Of a stretch of 64,000 nt of DNA, positions 52,859 to 63,126 are shown in pieces (within the stretch, counting starts at the first letter, position 1; every line of letters starts with the position of its first letter). The notes under the pieces were generated by a model, which made no database searches, was not told the DNA's origin, and was given only the letters and a program-made list of their open reading frames with translations. Source of the DNA: Pedobacter zeaxanthinifaciens. GTDB lineage: Bacteria > Bacteroidota > Bacteroidia > Sphingobacteriales > Sphingobacteriaceae. Location of the stretch: the NCBI RefSeq assembly GCF_003313335.1, contig NZ_QMHP01000009.1:62001-126000 (forward strand), in the 5' to 3' direction. A program made the translations under genes and the position numbers.

Positions 52859-55603
52859 TTGCAAAATAAACATTCACGCACAAATTTGAAACTTTTAAAC
52901 AAACTCATTTTTTCCGTTTTTTTGCTTTGTTTAGCCTTTTCGGCTGATAATAAAGTGTTTGCGTCTGCAAATGAAAGTTTTTTTCAAACTGTACCTCAGC
53001 AACAAGATACTATCAAAAGAGACACCACCCGAAAGGTGATGAAAAAAAGTAGCCTTAATTCAAAGCTGGAATATTATGCGAAGGATTCAGTTGTGGTTGA
53101 TCGAAAAAACGAAGTGCAATATTTGTACGGTGGCGCAAGGGTAAAGTATGAAGGTTTGGAGCTTGATGCTGAATACATCAGGTTTGATAATAAAAACAAA
53201 CTTATTTTTGCTAAAGGCAGCATTAACGAAAAAGGTAAATATTTCGGCAGGCCAATTTTTAAAACAGATGAACAAGGCAGTTCCATGGCTGATTCCTTAA
53301 GCTACAATATAGAGAAGGGGAGTGGTGTTGTAAACGGTGTTTATACGGAACAAGAAGGTGGCTTCTTTTCGGGCGGCAAAACCAAAATGCAGCCTGATAA
53401 CGAATTTCACGTTAAGGGTACCACTTACAGTACTTGTAATTTGCCCCATCCGCACTTTGGTATTCATATTAGTAAAGGTATTGCTACGGAGAATTATATC
53501 ATTGCTGGCCCTGTTTACATGAAGTTTGAGGATATCCCGATGCCACTAGGTTTACCATTCCTGTTTTTTCCTAAACCTAATAAAAAAGCTTCGGGATTTA
53601 TTTTGCCTACCCCAGGAGAAGATGCGACCAAAGGTTTTTCGCTTTTAGGCGGCGGTTATTACTTGGCTTTTAATGATTACATGGATGCTAGGTTGCTTTC
53701 CAACTTTTACACCAATGGTTCTTATGATTTAAACTTGGTTTCTAACTATACCAAGCGTTACAAATACAATGGTAATATTAACCTAACTTATTCCAGCACT
53801 CGTAACGGTTTGGAGGGGACGCCCGAATATGCTCCTAGGAAAACTTTTATGATTGGTTGGAGCCATAGTCAAGGAGCAAACGCTCGTCCGGGTACTACTT
53901 TTAGTGCTTCGGTAAATGCTGGTTCAAGCGCACACAATCAAATTACTGCAGGTAATGGAAGTTATGATCCCACTCGTTTCCTACAAAACTCATTGAATTC
54001 GAGTATTTCTTATGGTAAAGTTTTTGGTGACGGGTTATTTAATTTTACCTCGGCTTTAACGCACTCGCAAGAAACGCAAAATAGGACCATCAGTTTAACC
54101 TTACCTAACGTGAGTTTAAACATGTCAACTATCAGCCCATTTGATTCGAAAAAGAGAGTTGGCGAAGCTAAATGGTATCAAAAATTAACTTTAGGTTATA
54201 GCATGAATGCTACTAACACGGTTAATACCACTGAAGATCTTTTATTTACAAAAGGTGGGTTCAACAGGTTTACCAATAGCGTTGATCATAACATCCCTAT
54301 CAGCTTACCTTTTACAGTGGCAAAGTATTTTAACTTCTCTTCTAGTTTTACTTATAATGAAAAATGGGATTTTAAAACTATCCGAAACAAATACCTACGT
54401 ACAGAAACTGGAACAACTCAAGTTTTAACTGATACTGTCAATGGTTTCAAACGCGGTGGTCAGTATAGCTTGGGTACGAATGTGTCTACCAAGATATACG
54501 GTATCAAACAATTTAAAGGCGATGGCGCTATTAGGGCTATGCGCCACGTGATGACACCAAATATTGGCTTTACCTATAAGCCCGATTTTTCAGCTAAAAA
54601 ATATGGTTACTTCGAGCCTCAACAATATTATACCAACGATTTAAGACCTGGAAAAAGCCAACCTATATCAGGTGCTTATGTGTTGGATAATTTAGGTAAT
54701 CCATTAAAATATTCTATTTTTCCTAATGGCGGCCCTTCCGCGGGTGAGCAAGCCAGTATAAATTTCTCTGTGGATAATAATGTAGAGTTAAAAGTTAGGA
54801 ATAAAAAAGATACAACAGGAACAGGCGAAAGAAAGCTTGCAATTTTACAGGGCTTAACTTTTTCAAGTTCATACAATTTTGTAGAATCAAATAAGAGATA
54901 TTTAGCGCCAATTAATTTTAGTGGTCGTTCGCAGTTTACGGAAAAATTGGGGATTAATTTTAGCGGTGCTTTTAGTCCGTATTTAATAGAATCTTACAAC
55001 GAAGTAATTGGAGGAACGGGAACGGCACAAACCATAACTACATTGTATCGTGAATCAAATCGTTATGTTTGGAGTGCAGGTAAATTGCCACGTTTAACCA
55101 CCTTTAGCTTTTCTTTCGACTATAGTTTAAATCCAGAAGCTTTTAAAAAGAGAAACGAAAATATAGATAATATCAACAAGCAAACCCCTTCATCTTCACG
55201 TACTCAAGAGCAAATAGATGCTTTAAACGCCATAAGTCGTGATCCAAATGCTTTTGTTGATTTTAACATCCCTTGGAACTTCTCTTTTTCTTACAGTTTC
55301 AATTACAGCAATCCATTAGGTAGGCCAGAATCACGTAACGTTAACAATACACTTAATTTTAGTGGCGATTTCAATTTAACTCCCAAGTGGAAAATTCAGT
55401 ATACCTCGGGATACGATTTTAAGGCTAAAAATCTTTCTCAAACTAATTTTTCTATTTACAGAGATTTACACTGTTGGGATTTGAGTGCTACTTGGGTTCC
55501 ATTTGGTGCCTATCAGAGTTATTCGATAGATATTAAGGTGAAAGCTTCTGTTTTACAGGATTTGAAATTGAGCAAGCGTAAAGGTTTTTATACTCGATAT
55601 TAG
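52859..55603 (+). CDS. lptD: LptD-like LPS-assembly outer-membrane protein
   Basis: A protein of up to 914 residues with a signal region (FSVFLLCLAFSADNKVFA). An LptA/OstA-like part (VVVDRKNEVQYLYGGARVKYEGLELDAEYI) is followed by a large beta-barrel (about residues 230-914). LptD places lipopolysaccharide in the outer leaflet. No ATG is available. The frame opens at TTG 52859, and an internal TTG at 52886 (start KLLNKLIFSV) would give a more usual signal peptide. It is divergent from the amidase gene with little space. It is followed by a tract of short repeats. Confidence 0.87.
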   Translation: MQNKHSRTNLKLLNKLIFSVFLLCLAFSADNKVFASANESFFQTVPQQQDTIKRDTTRKVMKKSSLNSKLEYYAKDSVVVDRKNEVQYLYGGARVKYEGLELDAEYIRFDNKNKLIFAKGSINEKGKYFGRPIFKTDEQGSSMADSLSYNIEKGSGVVNGVYTEQEGGFFSGGKTKMQPDNEFHVKGTTYSTCNLPHPHFGIHISKGIATENYIIAGPVYMKFEDIPMPLGLPFLFFPKPNKKASGFILPTPGEDATKGFSLLGGGYYLAFNDYMDARLLSNFYTNGSYDLNLVSNYTKRYKYNGNINLTYSSTRNGLEGTPEYAPRKTFMIGWSHSQGANARPGTTFSASVNAGSSAHNQITAGNGSYDPTRFLQNSLNSSISYGKVFGDGLFNFTSALTHSQETQNRTISLTLPNVSLNMSTISPFDSKKRVGEAKWYQKLTLGYSMNATNTVNTTEDLLFTKGGFNRFTNSVDHNIPISLPFTVAKYFNFSSSFTYNEKWDFKTIRNKYLRTETGTTQVLTDTVNGFKRGGQYSLGTNVSTKIYGIKQFKGDGAIRAMRHVMTPNIGFTYKPDFSAKKYGYFEPQQYYTNDLRPGKSQPISGAYVLDNLGNPLKYSIFPNGGPSAGEQASINFSVDNNVELKVRNKKDTTGTGERKLAILQGLTFSSSYNFVESNKRYLAPINFSGRSQFTEKLGINFSGAFSPYLIESYNEVIGGTGTAQTITTLYRESNRYVWSAGKLPRLTTFSFSFDYSLNPEAFKKRNENIDNINKQTPSSSRTQEQIDALNAISRDPNAFVDFNIPWNFSFSYSFNYSNPLGRPESRNVNNTLNFSGDFNLTPKWKIQYTSGYDFKAKNLSQTNFSIYRDLHCWDLSATWVPFGAYQSYSIDIKVKASVLQDLKLSKRKGFYTRY

Positions 55604-55795
55604 TAACTGGGGGCTAGTGGTCAGGTATCAGTGGCCAGGTATCAGGTATCAGTGGCCAGATGCTAGAGATTAGGTGTTACGAGCTGGTATTAATTATTAG
55701 CAAGTGAGAAAGTTAAATTTTAATTTTAAAGATTTAGAAGGGGCGCTGTTGCACACTGACCACTGATCCCTAACTACCTACAACTAAACTCAAAT
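55604..55795. repeat. Short-repeat tract with complementary end, lptD-cinA spacer
   Basis: After the lptD stop, GGTATCAGTGGCCAG units are repeated (55618-55660). Just before cinA lies the imperfect complement CACTGACCACTGATCCC (55755-55771). The 192-nt spacer holds no gene and no clear promoter. Confidence 0.65.
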
Positions 55796-57046
55796 ATGTT
55801 CGCAGAAATTATAACCATTGGTGATGAAATTTTAATCGGTCAAATTGTAGATACAAATTCTGCTTGGATGGCCGTAGAGCTTAACAAGATTGGTGTAAAA
55901 GTAAAGCAGATTACCTCAATTTCGGATGATGCCGAACATATCGTAGCTGCTTTGGATCAGGCTCAACGACGAGCAGATTTAATTCTAATTACTGGTGGCT
56001 TAGGGCCTACGAAGGACGATATCACTAAGCATACTTTAGCGAAGTACTTTAATATGCCGCTCCGAATGGACGAAGCGACACTGGCGCACGTAAAGCAGTT
56101 TTTTGAAAAACTCAATCGGCCGATGATTGAGTCGAACATAAAACAAGCTGAAGTTCCTGACGGTTGCACGGTAATCATGAACAAAAATGGTACAGCGCCC
56201 TGTATGTGGTTTGAGCATCATGGTAAAATTATCGTATCCATGCCAGGTGTACCTTTTGAAATGAAGTATTTGATGGAAGATGAAATTATTCCTCGGATAA
56301 CACGCACCTTTCAATTGCCTTTTATCGTTCATCAAACTATACTAACGGCTGGGTTGGGAGAGTCTTTCTTAGCACAGCAAATTCAAGATATTGAAGAAAG
56401 TCTTCCATCACATATCAAATTGGCGTACTTGCCAAAATTAGGTTTAGTGCGGTTGAGACTGAGTGCCTCTGGACTTAATGAATTAGCACTTAAGGAAGAG
56501 GTTTTAACTTACACGCACCAGATTGTAGAACGTGTTGGCAAACATGTTGTTTTAACGGAAGATATCGCTTTCGAAAAAGCTATTATGGATTTAATGGCCA
56601 GACATGGACTAACGCTTTCTTTAGCGGAAAGTTGCACAGGAGGCTATTTAGCACATTTGTTTACGCAACATGCAGGTTCATCAGTGGTATTTCAAGGCGG
56701 TGCAGTTACTTACTCCAATGCGCTAAAACAGGCCGTATTGGGAGTGCAAGAGCAGACACTAATTGATCTTGGAGCGGTGAGCGAGCAAACAGCTAAGGAA
56801 ATGGCTTTGGGCGCAGTTAGGAATTTTAAAACTGATTACGCCATTGCTGTCACTGGTGTAGCTGGTCCGGGCGGTGGCACTACCGAAAAACCCGTTGGCA
56901 TGGTTTGGATAGCCGTAGCAAGTAAAACAATGGTTAAAGCTAAAATGTATCAATTTGCCAGTCAGCGTTTGCAAAATATTGAACGCTCTGCCATGGCCGC
57001 AATGATGATGCTTTTTTTACAATTGAAAGCTGATTTAGAAGCGTAA
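55796..57046 (+). CDS. cinA: CinA-family nicotinamide-nucleotide amidase
   Basis: A 416-residue protein with two domains. The N-terminal MoCF/COG1058-type domain (ITIGDEILIGQIVDTNSAWMA, ITGGLGPTKDD) is followed by a C-terminal PncC-like amidase domain (SLAESCTGGYLAHLFTQHAGSSVVFQGGAVTYSN, VTGVAGPGGGT). The C-terminal domain deamidates nicotinamide mononucleotide in NAD salvage, and the N-terminal domain has ADP-ribose pyrophosphatase activity in studied members. Both active-site regions are kept. It is a single gene between two spacers. Confidence 0.94.
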   Translation: MFAEIITIGDEILIGQIVDTNSAWMAVELNKIGVKVKQITSISDDAEHIVAALDQAQRRADLILITGGLGPTKDDITKHTLAKYFNMPLRMDEATLAHVKQFFEKLNRPMIESNIKQAEVPDGCTVIMNKNGTAPCMWFEHHGKIIVSMPGVPFEMKYLMEDEIIPRITRTFQLPFIVHQTILTAGLGESFLAQQIQDIEESLPSHIKLAYLPKLGLVRLRLSASGLNELALKEEVLTYTHQIVERVGKHVVLTEDIAFEKAIMDLMARHGLTLSLAESCTGGYLAHLFTQHAGSSVVFQGGAVTYSNALKQAVLGVQEQTLIDLGAVSEQTAKEMALGAVRNFKTDYAIAVTGVAGPGGGTTEKPVGMVWIAVASKTMVKAKMYQFASQRLQNIERSAMAAMMMLFLQLKADLEA

Positions 57047-57174
57047 TGAGCTTAACTTGCTAAAACATTTGAAGCTTAAATTGTTATCATTATCCAATAG
57101 AAATTAATTGAGGTTTAAACCCGTCATTAAAAACTGAGAACACATAACTCTTTCGTGTTCTTGGTGGATTTTAG

Positions 57175-57182
57175 TATTTTTG
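57175..57182 (+). promoter_or_regulatory. -7 element of the E2 gene promoter
   Basis: TATTTTTG matches TAnnTTTG. The ATG at 57219 lies 36 nt further on. No strong -33 TTG is present. Confidence 0.45.
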
Positions 57183-57218
57183 CTGGCGAAACCGAATTTA
57201 CATAACCAAAAAATAGAT

Positions 57219-58574
57219 ATGGCTCAATACGAATTGTTATTGCCTAAAATGGGGGAAAGTGTTGCAGAAGCAACGATCATCAAATGGACTAAGCAGCCAG
57301 GCGACCAAATAAAATTGGACGATACCATTTTAGAGATTGCTACAGATAAAGTAGATTCAGAGGTGCCTTCGCCGGTTGAAGGTAAATTGGTTAAACAGCT
57401 CTTTAGTGCAGATGAGGTTGTGCAAGTTGGTACTGTAATTGCCATTATTGAAACTGATGTAGCAAGCACTGACGCTCCTGCGGTAACTGAAAATAAAGTA
57501 GAAGAGATCAAAGAAACTGCCGCTGTAGAAGAAATTCCGGGCATCAGCCAAATTAGCCATCAACCTCAAGAAACATCGCAAGCTCAACCAGACTTTAAGG
57601 CTTCTGAAAGGTTTTATTCGCCTTTGGTAAAAAATATTGCAAAAGAGGAAGGCATTTCTGTTGACGAACTTGATAATATCAAAGGTTCAGGTGCTGAAGG
57701 TAGATTGACGAAAGAAGATTTGTTGGCTTATGTGCAGCAGAAAAAAGGATCTTCATCACGCATTAGCGAAACGGTTGTGCAAGCTAGGGCCGAAGTAAAT
57801 AGACCTGCGGAACAAAAAGTAGCTCAACCTGCCAGTGCACCGGTTGCAACTAGCGTTACTGGTGGCGATGAAATTATTGAAATGGACAGGATGCGTAAGC
57901 TAATTGCCGATCACATGGTGATGAGCAAGCATACTTCGCCTCACGTCACTTCATTTGTTGAAGCTGATGTCACCAATTTAGTGCTTTGGCGTAACAAGGT
58001 GAAGAAAACTTTTGAGCAACGTGAGAATGAAAAAATTACTTTTACGCCGATTTTTGTAGAGGCGGTAGCTAAGGCAATTAAAGATTTTCCAATGATCAAT
58101 GTTTCGGTTAACGGAACGCAAATCATTAAAAAGAAAGATATCAATATTGGCATGGCAGCAGCTTTGCCTTCAGGTAATTTAATTGTTCCGGTAATTAAAA
58201 ATGCCGATCAGTTGAACTTATTGGGCCTTACCAAATCAGTTAACGATTTAGCTAATAGAGCCAGGGCATCAAAGTTAAAACCTGATGAAACCCAAAATGG
58301 TACGTTTACTTTAACTAATGTAGGTTCTTTTGGCAATGTAATGGGTACACCAATTATCAATCAGCCGCAGGTAGCAATTTTAGCAGTTGGTGCCATTAAA
58401 AAGAAACCTGCAGTTTTAGAAACCGAACACGGTGACGTGATTGCTATTAGACACATGATGTTCCTTTCGCTATCATACGATCATAGGGTAGTTGATGGCT
58501 CTTTAGGTGGTTCTTTTGTGCGTAGGGTAGCGGATTACCTTGAAAATTGGGATATCAATAGGGAAATATCTTAA
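57219..58574 (+). CDS. Dihydrolipoamide acyltransferase (E2) of a 2-oxoacid dehydrogenase complex
   Basis: A 451-residue E2 protein. One lipoyl domain (residues about 1-80) has Lys44 in ATDKVDSEVPSP as the lipoylation site. A peripheral-subunit-binding domain lies at about 132-171 (FYSPLVKNIAKEEGISVDELDNIKGSGAEGRLTK). The C-terminal catalytic domain ends with LSYDHRVVDGSLGG, which holds the active His and Asp. The ATG at 57219 gives the usual MAQYELLLPKMGESV start. E1 and E3 genes are not in the window, so pyruvate, 2-oxoglutarate or branched-chain specificity cannot be settled. Confidence 0.92.
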   Translation: MAQYELLLPKMGESVAEATIIKWTKQPGDQIKLDDTILEIATDKVDSEVPSPVEGKLVKQLFSADEVVQVGTVIAIIETDVASTDAPAVTENKVEEIKETAAVEEIPGISQISHQPQETSQAQPDFKASERFYSPLVKNIAKEEGISVDELDNIKGSGAEGRLTKEDLLAYVQQKKGSSSRISETVVQARAEVNRPAEQKVAQPASAPVATSVTGGDEIIEMDRMRKLIADHMVMSKHTSPHVTSFVEADVTNLVLWRNKVKKTFEQRENEKITFTPIFVEAVAKAIKDFPMINVSVNGTQIIKKKDINIGMAAALPSGNLIVPVIKNADQLNLLGLTKSVNDLANRARASKLKPDETQNGTFTLTNVGSFGNVMGTPIINQPQVAILAVGAIKKKPAVLETEHGDVIAIRHMMFLSLSYDHRVVDGSLGGSFVRRVADYLENWDINREIS

Positions 58575-58604
58575 TGCAGACTTCTATTTGAATGATATAT
58601 CACG

Positions 58605-58635
58605 AGGCTTCACAATTTTTGTGGGAGCTTTTTTG
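58605..58635 (+). terminator. Terminator after the E2 gene
   Basis: GCTTCACAA and TTGTGGGAGC form an imperfect stem followed by TTTTTT. Confidence 0.65.
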
Positions 58636-58656
58636 TTCAGTAAAAAAACTTTAAAA

Positions 58657-58692
58657 AGTAAAAGCCCAGACATCCATCTGGGCATTTTACTA
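58657..58692. terminator. Bidirectional terminator between E2 and homoserine dehydrogenase genes
   Basis: AGTAAAAGCCCAGA pairs with TCTGGGCATTTTACT (one bulge) around CATCCA. On the - strand a T-rich run follows, so it ends the met operon. Confidence 0.82.
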
Positions 58693-58716
58693 TCAAAACA
58701 AAACAATATAAAATAT

Positions 58717-59958
58717 TTAATTCACAAGTATTTCTTCTTGAGCAACTGTCTTAACTAAATCTTCAGTGTAAATAATGCGACCAGTATGGGCAACAAATAC
58801 ATCTTTGTTAGTTAGTATTTCTTTGTTTTCAAGTAGGTTTTTAAGTGTAACTACCCCAATCACGTATTTGTAATCGTTGCGGGTAAAACGCTCCGAAATA
58901 CTTTCTAATCCTATTTTCTCCACGGTGTATTCGTGTGCATAACGCAGATATATTTCAAGTTTAACCTTGTCTGTATGCACAAGACCATTTTGTTGATGGT
59001 ATTTTTTGTACTCGTATCTGTAGTCGTAGCGCAATGCCGCAATGTCTGATAAAACTGCCGCTCCTGTTGGGTGGCCTCCAGCGCCTTTGCCGAAAAAGAA
59101 CTGTTGATCAGCAAAAGCAGCCTGCACCGTTACGCCATTGTACTCGTTTTCAACGTTGTAAAGGAAATCATCGTTTTTTACAAATTTAGGCAATACAAAA
59201 GTGATGATTTGCTGGGTGCTAATTTTACGTGCCGTTGGCACTAATTTAATTTTGTAATTTTTCTCCTTTGCATATTGGATATCGGCATCATTTAAATTTT
59301 GAATACCAATGTTCAATAGCTTATCAGGATTTAAAAACAGCCCGTAAGCATGTGCCGTGGCAATGGTAAGCTTAAATTTAGGGTCATAACCTCCAACGTC
59401 TAAAATTGGGTTAGTTTCGGCAAAGCCTAAATCTTGTGCCTCTTTTAATGCTGATTGATAACTTGCACCCTCGTTAAATATTTTAGAAAGGATGTAATTA
59501 GATGAGCCATTGAAAATACCACTGATGCCATGTAGCAATTCATTGTCGTAATATTCTTCCAAATTTCTGATGATTGGAATACTGCCGCAAACTGCTCCTT
59601 CGTAAAGTAAAGAAGTGCCGAATTTTTCCTGCAGCTGCACCAATTCTTCCAAATGATTGGCAATCATTTTTTTATTGGCCGATACTACATTTTTTCCGCT
59701 ACTTAACGCTTTTTTTGCGATGTGGTAGGCTACCTCAGCGTCATCAATTAGCTCAACAATGGTATTAATTTCCGGATTATCCAAAATCTCGTCATGAGAT
59801 GTGGTAAATAAATGTGCATCTAAAGTCCTGCGTTTTTCAGGGTTTTTAATTGCTATTTTAACGATTTCTAGATTTAGATTTTGAGCTTTGATGATATCAT
59901 GTAAACCTTGGCCAACAACGCCAAATCCAAATAATCCTATTTTAAGTTTCTTACTCAT
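58717..59958 (-). CDS. hom: Homoserine dehydrogenase
   Basis: A 413-residue NAD(P)-dependent enzyme that reduces aspartate semialdehyde to homoserine. The N-terminal Rossmann motif is GLFGFGVVGQGLHDII; KKALSSGKNVVSANKKMIANH and YEGAVCGSIPIIRNLEEY are the family blocks, with the catalytic region GISGIFNGSSNYILS. It is not fused to aspartokinase. It follows metX by about 100 nt on the same strand as metY-metX and supplies their homoserine, so it is probably in the same SAM-controlled operon. Confidence 0.95.
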   Translation of the reverse strand: MSKKLKIGLFGFGVVGQGLHDIIKAQNLNLEIVKIAIKNPEKRRTLDAHLFTTSHDEILDNPEINTIVELIDDAEVAYHIAKKALSSGKNVVSANKKMIANHLEELVQLQEKFGTSLLYEGAVCGSIPIIRNLEEYYDNELLHGISGIFNGSSNYILSKIFNEGASYQSALKEAQDLGFAETNPILDVGGYDPKFKLTIATAHAYGLFLNPDKLLNIGIQNLNDADIQYAKEKNYKIKLVPTARKISTQQIITFVLPKFVKNDDFLYNVENEYNGVTVQAAFADQQFFFGKGAGGHPTGAAVLSDIAALRYDYRYEYKKYHQQNGLVHTDKVKLEIYLRYAHEYTVEKIGLESISERFTRNDYKYVIGVVTLKNLLENKEILTNKDVFVAHTGRIIYTEDLVKTVAQEEILVN

Positions 59959-60060
59959 GTTTTTATGGTGTTGCGATAAACGTATTGCGACGCGTTGCTT
60001 TATCCACCACGCCCATTACTTTTCGCCCTTTTTTACTTTTAACTTTCTACTTTTAACTTG

Positions 60061-61119
60061 TTAAGCGGTATGCTGTAGTTTAATAACCTTTTTATTGTTA
60101 GCCGCATGCTCTTTTAAAAAATTGCCGATGATGTTGGTAAGCTTATCAGTTTCAATTAAAAACCCATCATGGCCGTAAGCACATTTTATGCTGGCAAATT
60201 GAGCATCGTTAATGTGATTTGCTAAGAACTGCTGTTCGGTGATAGGAAATAGCACATCGTTTTCAATTCCAATTACTAAGGTATTAGCTTTCACTAGCTT
60301 AAGCGCATCAGCTATGCTTTTCCTACCTCTACCTACATTATGGCTATCCATCGCTTTGCTTAAATACCAATAACTGTAGGCGTTAAAGCGCTTGCAAAGT
60401 TTTTCTCCTTGATAGTTTTGGTATGATGAAGCTCTAAAATCTGTCGTTTTATCGTTTGAGCTTTCTAGTTGAGTTTCATTGTAAGCCTCGTAAGTTCTGT
60501 AAGAGAGTAAGGCAATGCTTCTCGCTGTTTTCAATCCTTTTAAACCGCCGTCTGGTTTGTTAGCAAAAAACGTTCTATCGGTGGCAATGGCCAAACGCTG
60601 ACTTTCGTTAAATGCAATTCCCCAGGGCGAGTGTACCGCATTTGTTGCCACCAAAATCAAATTTTCAATTTCTGTTTTGCCATTGATAGACCATTCCAAG
60701 GCCTGCTGACCACCTAACGAACCGCCAATTAAAGCTTTGATTTGTTTAATACCCAAATGTTCTGCCAATAACTGATGAATGGCGGCTAAATCTCTGATAC
60801 TGAACTCCGGAAAAGCCAAGTAGTAAGGTTGCCCGGTGGTAGGGTTGTTGCTTAATGGGTTGGTAGTGCCATAATTAGAGCCTAAAACATTAGCACACAC
60901 AATAAAATGTTGTTCAGGATTAAACAAATCATTAGTGCCAAATAAGCCTTTCCACCAATCTAACACATCAGCGTTGGCGGTAAGTGCATGACAGGCCCAA
61001 ACTACATTATCTTTTTTGGCATTTAGCGTGCCATAGGTTTGATAAGCAATTTCGAGGTTACGAAGCTTTTTACCGCTTTCTAACTTGAATACTTTTGGAT
61101 ATTTATAGGTGTTAGACAT
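60061..61119 (-). CDS. metX: Homoserine O-acetyltransferase
   Basis: A 352-residue alpha/beta-hydrolase-fold enzyme that acetylates homoserine with acetyl-CoA. The nucleophile Ser134 lies in GGSLGGQQALEW, and Asp and His lie in IENDVLFP and YGHDGFLI. HALTANADVLDWWKGL is the substrate-binding segment. It lies 42 nt after metY and about 100 nt before the homoserine dehydrogenase gene. Its product is the direct substrate of MetY. Acetyl rather than succinyl specificity fits the MetX family and the MetY partner. Confidence 0.95.
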   Translation of the reverse strand: MSNTYKYPKVFKLESGKKLRNLEIAYQTYGTLNAKKDNVVWACHALTANADVLDWWKGLFGTNDLFNPEQHFIVCANVLGSNYGTTNPLSNNPTTGQPYYLAFPEFSIRDLAAIHQLLAEHLGIKQIKALIGGSLGGQQALEWSINGKTEIENLILVATNAVHSPWGIAFNESQRLAIATDRTFFANKPDGGLKGLKTARSIALLSYRTYEAYNETQLESSNDKTTDFRASSYQNYQGEKLCKRFNAYSYWYLSKAMDSHNVGRGRKSIADALKLVKANTLVIGIENDVLFPITEQQFLANHINDAQFASIKCAYGHDGFLIETDKLTNIIGNFLKEHAANNKKVIKLQHTA

Positions 61120-61161
61120 GTTTAAAAGTTGGAATCTTGTAAGGTTGCTGATTAAAAACTG

Positions 61162-62502
<1,341 letters not shown>

Positions 62503-62505
62503 TTA

Positions 62506-62586
62506 GCCTAGTTTTTAGGCATAACTGATGTTGCGTACCCTATTTTGGTAGGGCCTTCCTAATTGTTAGAAAATTACAAGTGGAAG
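62506..62586 (-). other. Three consecutive hairpins in the metY leader
   Basis: Read on the - strand: CTTCC...GGAAG with an inner TTGT/ACAA stem (62586-62555), CCCTA...TAGGG (62553-62538) and GCCTA...TAGGC (62520-62506). None has a T-run after it, so a simple transcription terminator is not seen. They lie between the upstream ORF stop and the metY start and could govern ribosome access. Confidence 0.4.
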
Positions 62587-62596
62587 ATTTTTGATT

Positions 62597-62731
62597 TTAG
62601 TACATGCAAATGCACATACAAATCATCAACTGCATGGCAACGCAATTGCTAATTCCGAAATCGAAAAAAGGAGTTCTGTCTACCTGCTTAGGAAATGTAC
62701 TGTCTAAAGAAATTGAATTAATTAGTTTCAT
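62597..62731 (-). CDS. Met/Cys-rich upstream ORF (putative leader peptide)
   Basis: A 44-codon ORF with ATG at 62731, 7 nt after the riboswitch, and TAA at 62599-62597. It reads MKLINSISLDSTFPKQVDRT, PFFDFGISN, then CVAMQLMICMCICMY. The last 15 residues hold four Met and four Cys. No other frame gives a similar peptide. Its position between a SAM sensor and metY suggests a leader peptide whose translation reports the supply of charged tRNA-Met and tRNA-Cys. It is unlike an ordinary protein (no fold expected). The alternating TGCAT/TGTATG bases could also produce such codons by chance, so the call is tentative. Confidence 0.5.
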   Translation of the reverse strand: MKLINSISLDSTFPKQVDRTPFFDFGISNCVAMQLMICMCICMY

Positions 62732-62738
62732 CTTATTA

Positions 62739-62847
62739 ATTTATATCTCCAAAATGCACCATGCTTTTTGGTCAGGAATTGGCACCTTCTCTTTTTGAGG
62801 GTTGCCAGTGGGTCTGTGAGCCTGTCTCTCGCCACTTCTTTATAAAT
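62739..62847 (-). promoter_or_regulatory. SAM-I (S-box) riboswitch upstream of metY
   Basis: On the - strand the 109-nt segment has P1 (ATTTATA with TATAAAT), P2 (AGTGG with CCACT) with the kink-turn-like CGAGAGA, and the conserved CTGGCAACC. P3 (ACCCTC with GAGAAGGT) is followed by GGTGCCAATTCC, the hallmark of S-box aptamers. P4 (CCAAAAAGCA with TGCATTTTGG) comes next, then AGA and the 3' side of P1. The aptamer is complete. High SAM should close P1, whose 3' arm lies just before the upstream ORF start. No terminator hairpin with a T-run follows directly, so control is probably at translation or acts further downstream. Confidence 0.9.
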
Positions 62848-62898
62848 CAATAGCCTAAATTGGGTATTGACTTTTATTTGGTTCTCCAAATAATGTTT

Positions 62899-62929
62899 CA
62901 AATGTAAGATGTTTTTTGTTTTGTTGCAA
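62899..62929 (-). promoter_or_regulatory. Promoter of the SAM riboswitch-metY operon
   Basis: On the - strand TTG (62929-62927) and TACATTTG (62906-62899) match the Bacteroidota elements with a 20-nt gap. Transcription should start near 62891, giving a leader of about 430 nt before metY. Confidence 0.65.
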
Positions 62930-62974
62930 AATAAAATTCTGATAATTTTTTAATTATTTGTTTTTCAGTTATTT

Positions 62975-62996
62975 GTGTTTTGTGTTTTGTGTTTTG
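62975..62996 (+). repeat. Three copies of a GTGTTTT heptamer
   Basis: GTGTTTT is repeated three times in a row in the space between the metY and cysE promoters. It is a simple-sequence repeat that could vary in copy number; no function is evident. Confidence 0.6.
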
Positions 62997-63083
62997 ATGG
63001 GAAGTGCTGTTATGGTAGTCCACAGAGTGAGATTGATGACACATTAACGGTCAAAAAAGACACTATGATGTATTTATTCGGTA

Positions 63084-63111
63084 TTGTCGGGAAAATAAAA
63101 TACTAACTTTG
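63084..63111 (+). promoter_or_regulatory. Promoter of the serine acetyltransferase gene
   Basis: TTG (63084-63086) and TAACTTTG (63104-63111), with a 17-nt gap, match the Bacteroidota consensus. The start codon at 63127 is about 8 nt after the predicted transcription start. Confidence 0.65.
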
Positions 63112-63126
63112 TAGACTAACTATATA

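Noticed and set aside
57130-57165. GAACAC/GTGTTC hairpin as terminator after cinA
   Set aside because: The 6-bp stem has a loop of about 11 nt and no T-run; it lies too near the E2 promoter to be called.
62604-62798. Open frame of 64 codons on the + strand upstream of cysE
   Set aside because: It is the antisense of the SAM riboswitch and of the Met/Cys-rich upstream ORF. The Met and Cys-bearing N-terminus comes from the palindromic TGCAT-type bases.
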